From positions 1 through 64,000 of the forward strand of contig NZ_LMJT01000005.1 of NCBI RefSeq assembly GCF_001429395.1: a DNA stretch of 64,000 nt. Reading direction: 5' to 3'. The DNA is from Allobosea sp. Root381 (lineage in GTDB: Bacteria > Pseudomonadota > Alphaproteobacteria > Rhizobiales > Beijerinckiaceae). The translations under genes and the position numbers were made by a program. The notes under the pieces are model-generated. The model did not search any database. It saw only the letters and a program-made list of their open reading frames with translations, and had not been told where the DNA came from. Each line of letters opens with the position of its first letter. Position 1 is the first letter of the stretch. Below are positions 41,611 to 50,523 of the stretch, piece by piece.

Positions 41611-42687
41611 TCAAATCCGCTCGATGATCTTGTCGCCGAACAGGCCCTGCGGCCGGAACAGCAGGAAGCCCAGGGCGATGAAATAGGCGAGCCAGCTCTC
41701 GATGCCGCCGCCGATCAGCGGACCCCAGTAGAACTCGCCGAGCTTCTCGCCGATGCCGATGATCAGCCCGCCAATGATCGCGCCGGGGATCGAGGTGAAG
41801 CCGCCGAGGATGAGCACCGGCAGCGCCTTCAGCGCCACGATCTCGAGCGCGAAGGAGACGTCCGAACGTGCGCCCCACATGATGCCGGTGATCAGCGCGA
41901 CGATGCCGGCGGTGAACCAGACGATGACCCAGATCTGGTTGAGCGAGATGCCGACCGAGAGCGCCGCCTTGTGGCTGTCGGCGACCGCGCGGAGCGCCCG
42001 CCCGATCCTGGTGTACTGGAAGAAGACGGCAAGCACCGCGATCATCAGCGAGGCGATGATCGCGGCGGCGATGTCGATCTTCTGCAACGAGACGAAGCCG
42101 CCGAACAGCTTCAGCTCGATCGCTCCGCGGGGCAGATGGAGCTGGTCGGTGATCATCTGCTTCGGGTTGCCGCCGAAGACGGTCTCGCCGAGGCCGATCA
42201 GGAAATAGGTGATGCCGAAGGTTGCCATGAACAGGATGATGTCAGGCTGGTTCACCAGCGGGCGTAGCACCACCCGCTCGATCGCCACCGCCAGCACGAA
42301 CATCACGCCGAGCGTCAGGATCACGGCGAGGAAGGCCGGCACGCCCTTCTCGTAGAGGCCGACCAGCGTCAGCGCCGCGAACACCACCATGATGCCCTGG
42401 GCGAAGTTGAACACGCCGGAGGCCTTGAAGATCAGCACGAAGCCGAGCGCGATCAGGGCGTAGAGAACGCCGGAGACCAGCCCCTCCCAGATCGTCTGGA
42501 CCAGAAGATCTGGCGCCGAGACCATCTGGTCGAACGGATCGACGAAGATCTTGTGGAGCGTGCCGGAGGAATCAAAGCGGATTCCGATGATCCCCAGCAG
42601 TAGGACCGCGGCGAGGATCAGCGCCGCGCGAACGCGGAAGCTGTTGAAGTTGATGCCGGCGATGGGGCGAAGGGTCGCGTCGCTCAT
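41611..42687 (-). CDS. ABC transporter permease (LivH-like)
   Basis: 358 residues, about nine hydrophobic segments. LYALIALGFVLIFKASGVFNFAQGIMVVFAALT is the conserved LivH start of the membrane domain, with RALRAVADSHKAALSVGIS the coupling region and LGGFTSIPGAIIGGLIIGIGE near the end. It carries an extra N-terminal span with a short periplasmic loop. Confidence 0.92.
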   Translation of the reverse strand: MSDATLRPIAGINFNSFRVRAALILAAVLLLGIIGIRFDSSGTLHKIFVDPFDQMVSAPDLLVQTIWEGLVSGVLYALIALGFVLIFKASGVFNFAQGIMVVFAALTLVGLYEKGVPAFLAVILTLGVMFVLAVAIERVVLRPLVNQPDIILFMATFGITYFLIGLGETVFGGNPKQMITDQLHLPRGAIELKLFGGFVSLQKIDIAAAIIASLMIAVLAVFFQYTRIGRALRAVADSHKAALSVGISLNQIWVIVWFTAGIVALITGIMWGARSDVSFALEIVALKALPVLILGGFTSIPGAIIGGLIIGIGEKLGEFYWGPLIGGGIESWLAYFIALGFLLFRPQGLFGDKIIERI

Positions 42688-42715
42688 GGCCGTGACCTCG
42701 AATCAAAGGGCCCGG

Positions 42716-42856
42716 GGAACCCTTCTCCCGTGTGGGAGAAGGGCAGGGATGAGGGCCCGCCCTCGCACCTTGAGGCCGCAGCGGCGTGGTTACGCCTAAT
42801 GGACTGGCGGCAGGCCTTCACCCCTGCCCTTCTCCCATCCGAGAGAGGGGTTTCCC
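42716..42856. repeat. Composite palindromic repeat between ABC genes
   Basis: Begins CCCTTCTCCCGTGTGGGAGA and ends with GCCCTTCTCCCATCCGAGAG. The flanking copies of CCTTCTCCC/GGGAGAAGG are inverted. It resembles the element at 38934-39062 and lies in the 205-base gap between the LivG- and LivH-like genes. Confidence 0.75.
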
Positions 42857-42892
42857 GCGCGCTTCCGTCGAATGGTTGCAGGATGACGTCCA

Positions 42893-43708
42893 TCAATGCG
42901 CCACTCCCAGATAGGCGTCGATCACCGCCTGGTCGGCCTTGACCTCGGCCGGCGTGCCGTCGGCGATCTTGCGGCCGTATTCGAGCACGACGACACGGTC
43001 GGAGAGGTCCATCACCACCCCCATATCGTGCTCGATCAAGGCGATGGTGGTGCCGAACTGCTGGTTCACGTCGAGGATGAAGCGGCACATGTCCTCCTTC
43101 TCCTCGAGATTCATGCCGGCCATCGGCTCGTCGAGCAGCAGAAGCTCGGGCTCCATCGCAAGCGCCCGGCCGAGCTCGACGCGCTTCTGCAGCCCATAGG
43201 GCAGCTTGCCGACCGGCAGCTTGCGAATATGCTCGATCTGCAGGAAGTCGATGATGTCCTCGACGACCCTGCGGTGCTCGATCTCCTCGGCCATCGCCGG
43301 GCCGTGCCGCAGCGCCTGCCAGAAGAAGCTGCGCTTCATCTTCAGCGTGCGGCCGGTCATGATGTTGTCGAGCGTCGACATGCCCTTGAAAAGGGCGACG
43401 TTCTGGAAGGTGCGGGCGATGCCGGCCGCCGCGGCTCGATGCGGCTTCATCTTCTGCCGGCGCTCGCCCTTGAAGGTGATCTGCCCCTCCTGCGGCTGGT
43501 AGAAGCCGTTGATGCAGTTGAGCATCGAGGTCTTGCCGGCGCCGTTCGGCCCGATGATGGCGCGGACCTCGCCCTTGCGTATGTCGAAGGAGACGTCGGT
43601 AATCGCCTTCACCCCGCCGAAGCGTAAGGAGACGTTCTCGACCGAGAGCAGGACCTCGCCCTTTTCGCGCACCGGTTCGCCGGTCACGTTCATCACCGCC
43701 GCGTTCAT
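42893..43708 (-). CDS. Branched-chain-type ABC transporter ATPase (LivG-like)
   Basis: 271 residues. Walker A GPNGAGKTSMLN, signature LPYGLQKRVELGRALA, Walker B LLLLDEPMAGMN, and the H-loop ALIEHDMGVVMDLSDR are all present. The start overlaps the stop of the acyl-CoA ligase gene by four bases (43705-43708), tying ligase and transporter into one operon. Confidence 0.93.
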   Translation of the reverse strand: MNAAVMNVTGEPVREKGEVLLSVENVSLRFGGVKAITDVSFDIRKGEVRAIIGPNGAGKTSMLNCINGFYQPQEGQITFKGERRQKMKPHRAAAAGIARTFQNVALFKGMSTLDNIMTGRTLKMKRSFFWQALRHGPAMAEEIEHRRVVEDIIDFLQIEHIRKLPVGKLPYGLQKRVELGRALAMEPELLLLDEPMAGMNLEEKEDMCRFILDVNQQFGTTIALIEHDMGVVMDLSDRVVVLEYGRKIADGTPAEVKADQAVIDAYLGVAH

Positions 43709-45696
43709 GCCGCCCTCGCCGGGCTGGAGCGCTCGGAAGCGCTCGTGGGATAGGTTTTCGCGTCACGCACCTTGACCCGCGCCGAGATCACGCCCTTGCG
43801 GCCGTCCTCGAAGGTCACCTCGGTCGAGATGTCGGCGTCCTGCGAGCCGTCATAGAGCGCCTCGACCAGAGGAGCGTAGCGCTCGGCGATGAAACCGCGC
43901 CGGACCTTCTGCGTCCGCGTCAGCTCGCCGTCGTCGGCGTCGAGCTCCTTGTGCAGGATCAGGAAGCGCTTGATCTGCGCCCCGCCCATCAGCGGCTCGG
44001 CGGACAGCGAGCGGTTTACCTCGTCCACATGCTGCGCGATCATGTCGTAGACGAGATCGTGCCCGGCCAGCTCCTGATAGGAGGCATAGACGACGTTGTT
44101 GCGCTCGGCCCAGTTGCCCACCGCCGTCAGGTCGATATTGAGCGCAACCGTCGCATAGTCGCGCCCCTGCCCGAAAGCCACGACCTCCTTGATGTTCGGA
44201 TAGAACTTCAGCTTGTTCTCGATATATTTCGGCGGGAACAGGTCGCCGCCGTTGAGCTTGCCGACATCCTTGGCCCGGTCGATGATCTTGAGGTGGCCTT
44301 CATCGTCGAAGAAGCCGGCATCGCCGGAGCGGACATAGCCGTCGGCGGTCATCGTCTCGGCGGTCTTCTCGGCGTCCTTGTAGTAGCCGCCGAAGATCGA
44401 GGGCGAGCGGTAGAGCACCTCGCCATTGTCGTCGATGCGGATCTCGACGAGCGGCGCCGGCCGGCCGACCGTATCGGCCCGGATCTCGCCGTTGGGCTGC
44501 ATGGTGATGTAGACGCCGGCTTCGGTCTGCCCGTAGAGCTGCTTCAGGTTGACCCCGATCGAGCGGTAGAAGCGGAAGAGCTCCGGGCCGATCGCCTCGC
44601 CGGCGGTATAGCCGACCTTGATCCGCGTCAGGCCGAAGCGGTTGCGCAACGGTCCGTAGACCAGCACGTCGCCGAGCATGTAGAGCAGGCGCCCGCCCAG
44701 CGGCACCTTCTCGCCGTTGAGGATCTGCTCGCCATGCTTCTTCGCCACGCCGAGGAAGTAGTGGAACATCTTCCGCTTCAGCGCGCCGGCATCCTCCATC
44801 CGCACCATCGTCAGCGTCAGCATGGTCTCGAAGACGCGCGGCGGCGCGAAAGCGTAGGTCGTCCCGACCTCGCGGCGATCCTCGATCACCGTCTCCGGCC
44901 CCTCGGGGCAGTTCACGCAGAAGCCGGCGACGATCGCCTGCGCATAAGAGAAGACATGGTCGCCGACCCAGGCGATCGGCAGATAGGCGATGATCTCGTC
45001 GCTCTCGTTCAGCCCGTCGAACTGGCAGCCGATCTCGGCCGCCGTGATGACGTTGAAATGGCTGAGCATCACGCCCTTCGGGCGGCCGGTCGTGCCCGAG
45101 GTGTAGAGGATGATGCCGAGGTCGGAGCCTTGGCCGGCCTGCATCTCCTGCTCCAGCGCGGCCACGGCCTGCGCGTCTGCGGCCAGTTCCTTGGCGCCGG
45201 TGGCGATCACCTGGTCGATCGCATGCAGCTTGCCGTGGTCATAGTCGCGCAGGCCCCGCGGCTCGTCATAGAGCATCTGGCGCAAGGCCGGCAGTCGCTC
45301 CGAGATCGAAAGGATCTTGTCGACCTGCTCCTGATCCTGCACCACGGCGAAGACGGCCTCGGCATGATCCAGCACATAGGCCATCTCGTCGGCGACGCTG
45401 TCGGCATAGACCGGCACCGGGATCGCGCCGAGCCATTGCGCCGCCGCCATCGACCAGTACAGCCGCGGCCGGTTGTAGCCGATGATCGCGACCTTCTCGC
45501 CGCGCTGCAGCCCGAGCTTCTGGAAGCCGCGCGCGAAGCCGCGGACCTGTTCGGCGACCTGCTCCCAGTTCCAGGACTGCCAGATGCCGAGATCCTTGTG
45601 GCGGAACGCGACCCGGCCGCCCCGCTCGCGCGAATTGCGCAGCAGCAGTTTCGGAAAGGTATCCGCCTGGCCGGCGCTTGCGCTTGCCATCGTCAT
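43705..45696 (-). CDS. Long-chain acyl-CoA synthetase-like AMP-forming ligase
   Basis: 663 residues from the ATG at 45696 (GGAGACGG upstream). AMP-binding motif IILYTSGTTGRPKGVMLSH, then YGQTEAGVY, the GYVRSGDAGFFDDEGHLKIIDRAKD region, and KYIENKLKFYPNIKEVVAFG. The form resembles the FadD15/ACSL-type ligases that often lead liv-type operons. It activates a carboxylic acid, most likely the solute taken up by the downstream transporter. Confidence 0.9.
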   Translation of the reverse strand: MTMASASAGQADTFPKLLLRNSRERGGRVAFRHKDLGIWQSWNWEQVAEQVRGFARGFQKLGLQRGEKVAIIGYNRPRLYWSMAAAQWLGAIPVPVYADSVADEMAYVLDHAEAVFAVVQDQEQVDKILSISERLPALRQMLYDEPRGLRDYDHGKLHAIDQVIATGAKELAADAQAVAALEQEMQAGQGSDLGIILYTSGTTGRPKGVMLSHFNVITAAEIGCQFDGLNESDEIIAYLPIAWVGDHVFSYAQAIVAGFCVNCPEGPETVIEDRREVGTTYAFAPPRVFETMLTLTMVRMEDAGALKRKMFHYFLGVAKKHGEQILNGEKVPLGGRLLYMLGDVLVYGPLRNRFGLTRIKVGYTAGEAIGPELFRFYRSIGVNLKQLYGQTEAGVYITMQPNGEIRADTVGRPAPLVEIRIDDNGEVLYRSPSIFGGYYKDAEKTAETMTADGYVRSGDAGFFDDEGHLKIIDRAKDVGKLNGGDLFPPKYIENKLKFYPNIKEVVAFGQGRDYATVALNIDLTAVGNWAERNNVVYASYQELAGHDLVYDMIAQHVDEVNRSLSAEPLMGGAQIKRFLILHKELDADDGELTRTQKVRRGFIAERYAPLVEALYDGSQDADISTEVTFEDGRKGVISARVKVRDAKTYPTSASERSSPARAA

Positions 45697-45851
45697 CCGT
45701 CTCCACCCTGAGCGGCCGGCGTACATCGCACCGGCCTGGTTCGGATCGTTCGATCCTTGTCGTTGGGCTGAGCCTCGCAGCCGCCTTCCAGCTTTGCAAG
45801 GGTGGGCTTGACAGACAATTCGCCTTTTGACGACTATCGTCCAGCAGAGGT

Positions 45852-46157
45852 TTGCCCGCGGCCTCGGAGGAGCGAGCGCGAGCCTTGCTGATCCTGGAAA
45901 TCTTGGTCTTTGTTGCAGCGATGGCCCTGGTCGCTCTGCTCTTGCTTCAGCAGGTCGTCACGCAGGTGAAGGAATACCGCTTCTACCGGAGCAGGGGCTG
46001 GGATTTCTCGATCGACAGCGGCCTCGACCGGATCGACGAGCGCATCGCGCCCTACCGTCTGCCGATCTCGAACTGGCAGCGCCTCTACCTGTTTCGGCCC
46101 GCCTACATCCTCATGCTGATCTGGTTCATGGGAATGGCTTTCGCCTTCGCCTTCTGA
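45852..46157 (+). CDS. Small two-span membrane protein of unknown function
   Basis: 101 residues from a TTG at 45852 with CAGAGG just upstream. Membrane spans are at about 12-34 (LILEILVFVAAMALVALLLL) and 83-101 (YILMLIWFMGMAFAFAF). The loop contains YRSRGWDFSIDSGLDRIDERIAPYRLP. No family is recognised. It sits between the ligase and the Fnr-type regulator, facing the regulator. Confidence 0.7.
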   Translation: MPAASEERARALLILEILVFVAAMALVALLLLQQVVTQVKEYRFYRSRGWDFSIDSGLDRIDERIAPYRLPISNWQRLYLFRPAYILMLIWFMGMAFAFAF

Positions 46158-46176
46158 AGCCGGGCGAGAGGCGCGC

Positions 46177-46851
46177 TCACGCTTCGTAGCGTGCCAGCCG
46201 CTCGACATCGAGGATCGTCACGCTACCATGGCCGACCTCGATCAGGCCGAGATCGGCGAGCCGTGCCAGCGACTGGTTGGCGATCTGGCGCGACATGCCG
46301 GCGAGCAGGCCGAGCTCTTCCTGGCTGACCTCGAGCGTTCGGCCTTCGTCGGGATAGAGCGTCGGATTGAACAGCCAGGCGAGGTTGCGCGCCAGCCTAC
46401 CGGTCGCATCGAGCGTGCGCTCTGTCTCCGCCAGAGCGATGAACTGGGCCAGCCGCTCGTTGAACTGGTGGACCAGGAAGCGGTTGAACGCCGCCGAATG
46501 CTCGAACAGCCAGAGGAAGCTCTGCCGCCGCATCAGCGCCAGCCGCGTCTCGCGCAGCGCCACCAGCTCGTAGCGGCGCAGCTCCCCCTTGATCACGGTG
46601 CCCTCGCCGAACCAAGCCCCGGCACGCATCCCTGCGAGTGTCGCGGATTTCCCCGCCCGCGAGGTGGTCGACATCTTCACCAGCCCCGCGGCGACACCGG
46701 TCCAGGCCTCGAGCTTGTCGCCGACATGGCAGATATAGTTGCCCTTGCCGTAGCTCCTGAAGGAGATGCCGCGCCGCGCCTCCTCGAACTCCTCCTCGCT
46801 CAGGTCTCGCGACCAGGCGGCGATATGGCGCAGTTCCTCAGGCGAGATCAC
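46177..46851 (-). CDS. Crp/Fnr family transcriptional regulator
   Basis: 224 residues from a GTG at 46851 (AAAGGTGG upstream); a TTG frame starts at 46905. The N-terminal cNMP-binding fold is at about 20-125 (GNYICHVGDKLEAWTGVAAGLVKM, then MRAGAWFGEGTVIKGELRRYELVALRETRLALM), and the C-terminal Crp HTH at about 145-205 (EVSQEELGLLAGMSRQIANQSLARLADLGLI). No Fnr-type Cys cluster is present, so it is not an oxygen-sensing Fe-S type. Ligand and targets are unknown. Confidence 0.9.
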   Translation of the reverse strand: MISPEELRHIAAWSRDLSEEEFEEARRGISFRSYGKGNYICHVGDKLEAWTGVAAGLVKMSTTSRAGKSATLAGMRAGAWFGEGTVIKGELRRYELVALRETRLALMRRQSFLWLFEHSAAFNRFLVHQFNERLAQFIALAETERTLDATGRLARNLAWLFNPTLYPDEGRTLEVSQEELGLLAGMSRQIANQSLARLADLGLIEVGHGSVTILDVERLARYEA

Positions 46852-47052
46852 GGTCGGCTTGCCACCTTTAGCGGGCCGGAAACGGCTCCGGCATCGGCCT
46901 GCCAATATGAGGGGGGCCGCACTGGAAACTCAACCGTCGTCCTGCCTCGCCGCGCTTCGGCCACCTTTCTCGGCAATGCCGCTTTGCAGCAGGGGCTGCC
47001 TCGCCTATGGCGGATTCACGCCCTGTTAACCCTGCCGCGCCAGCGTCGGCGC

Positions 47053-47718
47053 ATGCCGAGGACCAGACTCGTGGAAAGCCGCAAGACCCTTGCCGCCATC
47101 CTCGCCCTTGCGGGCCTTCTCGGCCTCGCCGCGCCGGCCGCCGCCCATCCGCATGTCTTCGTCAGCGCCCGCGCCGAGATCCTCTATGCGCCGGACGGCT
47201 CGGTCACGGCGCTGAAGCATGTCTGGAGCTTCGACGAGGCCTATTCGGCCTTCATCACGCAAGGCCTCGATAAGAATGGCGACGGCAAGCTGACGCCGGA
47301 CGAGCTCGCCGAACTCGCCCAGATCAACGTCGAATCGCTGCCCGATGTCGGCTTCTTCACCACGGCCAAGGCGAACGGCAAGGCGCAGGAATTCGGGCAG
47401 CCGGCCGAGGCCGGGCTGGTGTTCGAAAACAAGGTCCTGACGCTGACCTATACGCTGCCGCTGAAGACCCCGGCCCAGGCCAACCGCTCCTTCGGCATCG
47501 AAATCGGCGATCCGACCTATTTCGTCGCCTTCGACATCGTCGATGCCCCGGACGCCGTCATCACCCGCGATGCACCGCAGGGCTGCATCGTGCGCGTCGC
47601 CCGCCCGCCGAAGCTCGCCCCGGAGGTCCAGCAGAAGCTGGCGCAGGAGGACATCACAGCGACGCCCGACATGAGCGGGCTCACGGTGACGACCCGCGCC
47701 TTGGTCGCATGTCCCTGA
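47053..47718 (+). CDS. DUF1007 periplasmic protein with an EF-hand-like loop
   Basis: 221 residues from the ATG at 47053. Signal peptide about 1-33 (ILALAGLLGLAAPAAAHPHVFV). The mature start HPHVFV and the pattern LKHVWSFDEAYSAF are hallmarks of DUF1007. Residues about 74-85 read DKNGDGKLTPDE, a canonical 12-residue EF-hand loop. It is followed 27 bases later by a NicO transporter gene. This pairing is common and points to a periplasmic metal-handling partner. Confidence 0.85.
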   Translation: MPRTRLVESRKTLAAILALAGLLGLAAPAAAHPHVFVSARAEILYAPDGSVTALKHVWSFDEAYSAFITQGLDKNGDGKLTPDELAELAQINVESLPDVGFFTTAKANGKAQEFGQPAEAGLVFENKVLTLTYTLPLKTPAQANRSFGIEIGDPTYFVAFDIVDAPDAVITRDAPQGCIVRVARPPKLAPEVQQKLAQEDITATPDMSGLTVTTRALVACP

Positions 47719-47745
47719 TCGGTCATCGATTCCTGGGTTACGCCG

Positions 47746-48780
47746 ATGTCTGAACGCGATCTGCCGCGCACTTCGCGCTTCTCGACATTGCCCTGGCCGA
47801 CGCTGCCGCGGCGGCTCGTCGTGATGGCACTGGCGCTGATCGTTGTCGCAGGCGGGCTCGCGCTTCTGGCTGCGGTTATCGCGGCCTACAGCCCGCCACC
47901 GCCTCCACCGCCGCGCAACCCCTTCGGCACTGCCCTGCCGCGCGAGGCCGCGCCCGCGACGACCGGCCTCGGCGCGGTGATCCTGGCCTGGCAATCCTCC
48001 TTCTACCGCGAGCTGACGGCGACGCTGAAGGCGATCGCCGAGAACCCGGCGGCGCTCTGGGGCCTGCTTGGCCTATCCTTCGGCTATGGCGTCTTCCACG
48101 CAGCCGGCCCCGGCCACGGCAAGGCGGTGATCTCGGGCTACATCGTCGCAGACGACCGCAGCCTCCGGCGCGGCCTGGGCCTGAGCTTCGCCGCCGCGAT
48201 CCTGCAAGCGCTCGTCGCCATCGCCCTCGTCGGCACGCTGACGCTCGCGCTCAACGCCACCGCGCAGACGATGGCGCTGACCACCGGCGTCATCGAGACC
48301 GCGAGCTTCGCGCTGCTTGCCCTCGTCGGGCTGCTCGTACTCTGGCGGAAGGCCGGCGCGCTACTCAACCTCGGCCAGAGCGACGCGATCCACGACCCGT
48401 CCTGCGACCATGTCCATATGCCGACGCCGGACGAGATCGCCGGCTTGCGCAACTGGCGCGAGATGGCCGGCGTCGTGCTCGCGGCGGGCCTGCGCCCCTG
48501 TGCCGGCGCGCTGATCATCCTGGTCTTCGCCGCCTCGCAGGGCCTGCTCTGGGCCGGCATCGCCGCGACCTTCGCCATGGCGCTGGGCACGGCGCTGACC
48601 ACCGGCGCGCTCGCTTCACTCGCCGTCTTCTTCAAATTCGCGGCGTTGAAGCTGGCTGGCGGCTCCTCGCTCCGCGGCGCGCGGCTTATCGCCGGGCTGG
48701 AACTGCTGGCGGCCGCCTTCGTCGCCGTGCTCGGCGTGGCACTGCTGCTGGGTCTCTGGGCCGCCGGCCAGGGCAGCTGA
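47746..48780 (+). CDS. NicO-family nickel/cobalt transporter
   Basis: 344 residues with about seven membrane spans. The family motif GYGVFHAAGPGHGKAVISGYIVA (HxxGPGHGK) is at about 111-133, an HDPSCDHVHMP His/Cys-containing loop is at about 219-229, and RPCAGALIILVFA is the second conserved segment. The Pro-rich stretch PPPPPPPRNPFG lies after the first span. Ni/Co efflux or uptake is likely; direction cannot be told from sequence. Confidence 0.9.
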   Translation: MSERDLPRTSRFSTLPWPTLPRRLVVMALALIVVAGGLALLAAVIAAYSPPPPPPPRNPFGTALPREAAPATTGLGAVILAWQSSFYRELTATLKAIAENPAALWGLLGLSFGYGVFHAAGPGHGKAVISGYIVADDRSLRRGLGLSFAAAILQALVAIALVGTLTLALNATAQTMALTTGVIETASFALLALVGLLVLWRKAGALLNLGQSDAIHDPSCDHVHMPTPDEIAGLRNWREMAGVVLAAGLRPCAGALIILVFAASQGLLWAGIAATFAMALGTALTTGALASLAVFFKFAALKLAGGSSLRGARLIAGLELLAAAFVAVLGVALLLGLWAAGQGS

Positions 48781-48972
48781 TCCCAGCGCCGAGCAGGCCT
48801 GCCCGCGCGGCGCTCACCTCTTCACGACAGGTCGCTTCTGCATAGAGTGGCTTGCCCCGGCGGCCGCGCCGTTGCAGCCTCAGGCGCAGCGCCACTCATG
48901 CGCGCCCGGATGCACCTGACGGACCGGAGCAGACGATCGTCTGCCTCGGCCCCCAACGAAAGGCCTGCCGAC

Positions 48973-50466
48973 TTGACCGAACCCTGCGACCTCAGCGCCG
49001 TCGAGGCCCGTGCCCTGATCGGCGCCAAGAAGCTCTCCGCCGTCGAACTCCTCGAAAGCTGCATCCGCCGCACCGACGCCGTCGATCCCGCCGTCAACGC
49101 CATGGTCGCCCGCGACGACGAACGCGCCCGCACCGCGGCGAAGGCAGCCGATGCCGCAACCGCCAAGGGCGACAAGCTGCCCGCCCTCCACGGCCTGCCG
49201 GTCGGCATCAAGGATCTGGAGAACGTCGCCGGCCTGCGCACAACCTATGGCAGCCAGCTCTATGCCGACCATGTCCCGGCCGAGGACCAGCTGATCGTCG
49301 CGAAAGTCCGCGAGGCCGGCGCGATCGTGCTCGGCAAGACCAACACCCCCGAATGGGGTGCCGGCGCCAACACCCGAAACGCCGTCTATGGCGCGACCGG
49401 AAATCCCTTCGACCCGATGAAATCCGCAGCCGGCTCCTCAGGTGGCTCCGGCGTCGCGCTCGCCACCGGCATGGTGCCGATCGCGACCGGCTCCGACACC
49501 GGCGGCTCGCTGCGCAACCCGGCCGCCTTCAACGGCATCGTCGGCTTCCGGCCAACACCCGGCCTGGTGCCGAGCGAGAAGCGTCCGCTCGGCTGGAACC
49601 CACTGCCCGTCCTCGGACCGATGGCGCGCACCGTTCCGGATCTCTGCCTGCTGCTGTCCGGCATGATCGGCGACGATGCTTGCGACCCGTTGGCGACCAC
49701 GGTCTATGGCCGGAACATCCGCCGCCCGGAGGATTTCGCCCGGCCGGCGAGCATCGACCTCGCCTCGCTCAAGGTCGCGATCACGCCCGATTTCGGTTTC
49801 GCGCCGACCGAGAACCACATCCGCAAGGTCTTCGCCCAGAAGGTCGGCGCCTTCTCCTCGCTCTTCGGGGCGGCCGAGGAAGCGACGCCCGACTGCTCGG
49901 GAACCGACGAGGCCTTCGAGATCCTGCGCGCGCTCTCTTTCATCGCCGGCATGTATGAGAAGGTTCGCGATACGCCCCAGATGGTCGGCCCCAATGTCCG
50001 CGCGAATGTCGAGGAGGGGCTGCGCTACGGCCCGCTCGACATCGCCCGCGCGCTGAAGGAGCAGACCGCGATCTACCAGCGCTGGCAGCGCTTCTTCGAG
50101 GATTACGACGTCATCCTCTCGCCGGCGGTCACGCTGAGCCCGCGGCCCTGGTCCGAGCTCTACCCGGCCGAGATCGACGGCAAGCCGACAAGGACCTATT
50201 TCCACTGGCTGGCGCTGGCCTATGCCGCGACCACGGTCGGCCATCCGGCAATCTCGCTCCCCGTCGGGCTCGACGACCACGGCATGCCCTTCGGCCTGCA
50301 GATCGTCGGCCCGCGCGGCGGCGACGCCAAGGTCCTCGCGGTTGCAGCGGCACTGGAATCCGCGCTCGCCGGCGATTCGCTGACCGCGCGCCCGGTTCCC
50401 GACATCGCCAGGCTCATGGCCGCGCCGAAGCTGAGCGAGGCGCCGAACTTCATGGGCTTCGGCTGA
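48973..50466 (+). CDS. Amidase (amidase-signature family)
   Basis: 497 residues from a TTG at 48973 (GAAAGG upstream), which puts the conserved start CDLSAVEARALIGAKK near the N-terminus; the frame is open to 48847. The Ser-Ser-Lys triad is visible: Lys in LPVGIKDLENV, Ser in AGSSGGSG and Ser in IATGSDTGGSLRNPA. It hydrolyses an amide; the substrate is not predictable. It lies 57 bases before a peptide-type solute-binding gene. Confidence 0.88.
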   Translation: MTEPCDLSAVEARALIGAKKLSAVELLESCIRRTDAVDPAVNAMVARDDERARTAAKAADAATAKGDKLPALHGLPVGIKDLENVAGLRTTYGSQLYADHVPAEDQLIVAKVREAGAIVLGKTNTPEWGAGANTRNAVYGATGNPFDPMKSAAGSSGGSGVALATGMVPIATGSDTGGSLRNPAAFNGIVGFRPTPGLVPSEKRPLGWNPLPVLGPMARTVPDLCLLLSGMIGDDACDPLATTVYGRNIRRPEDFARPASIDLASLKVAITPDFGFAPTENHIRKVFAQKVGAFSSLFGAAEEATPDCSGTDEAFEILRALSFIAGMYEKVRDTPQMVGPNVRANVEEGLRYGPLDIARALKEQTAIYQRWQRFFEDYDVILSPAVTLSPRPWSELYPAEIDGKPTRTYFHWLALAYAATTVGHPAISLPVGLDDHGMPFGLQIVGPRGGDAKVLAVAAALESALAGDSLTARPVPDIARLMAAPKLSEAPNFMGFG

Positions 50467-50523
50467 GCGCGGCCAGAGCCACTCCACGTCAACATCTAAG
50501 CAGAGAAAACAGAGGGGACTGCC

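Noticed and set aside
38934..42856. Repeated hairpins considered as a CRISPR array
   Set aside because: Only two composite copies 3.7 kb apart, no regular spacers and no cas genes; they are interspersed palindromes.
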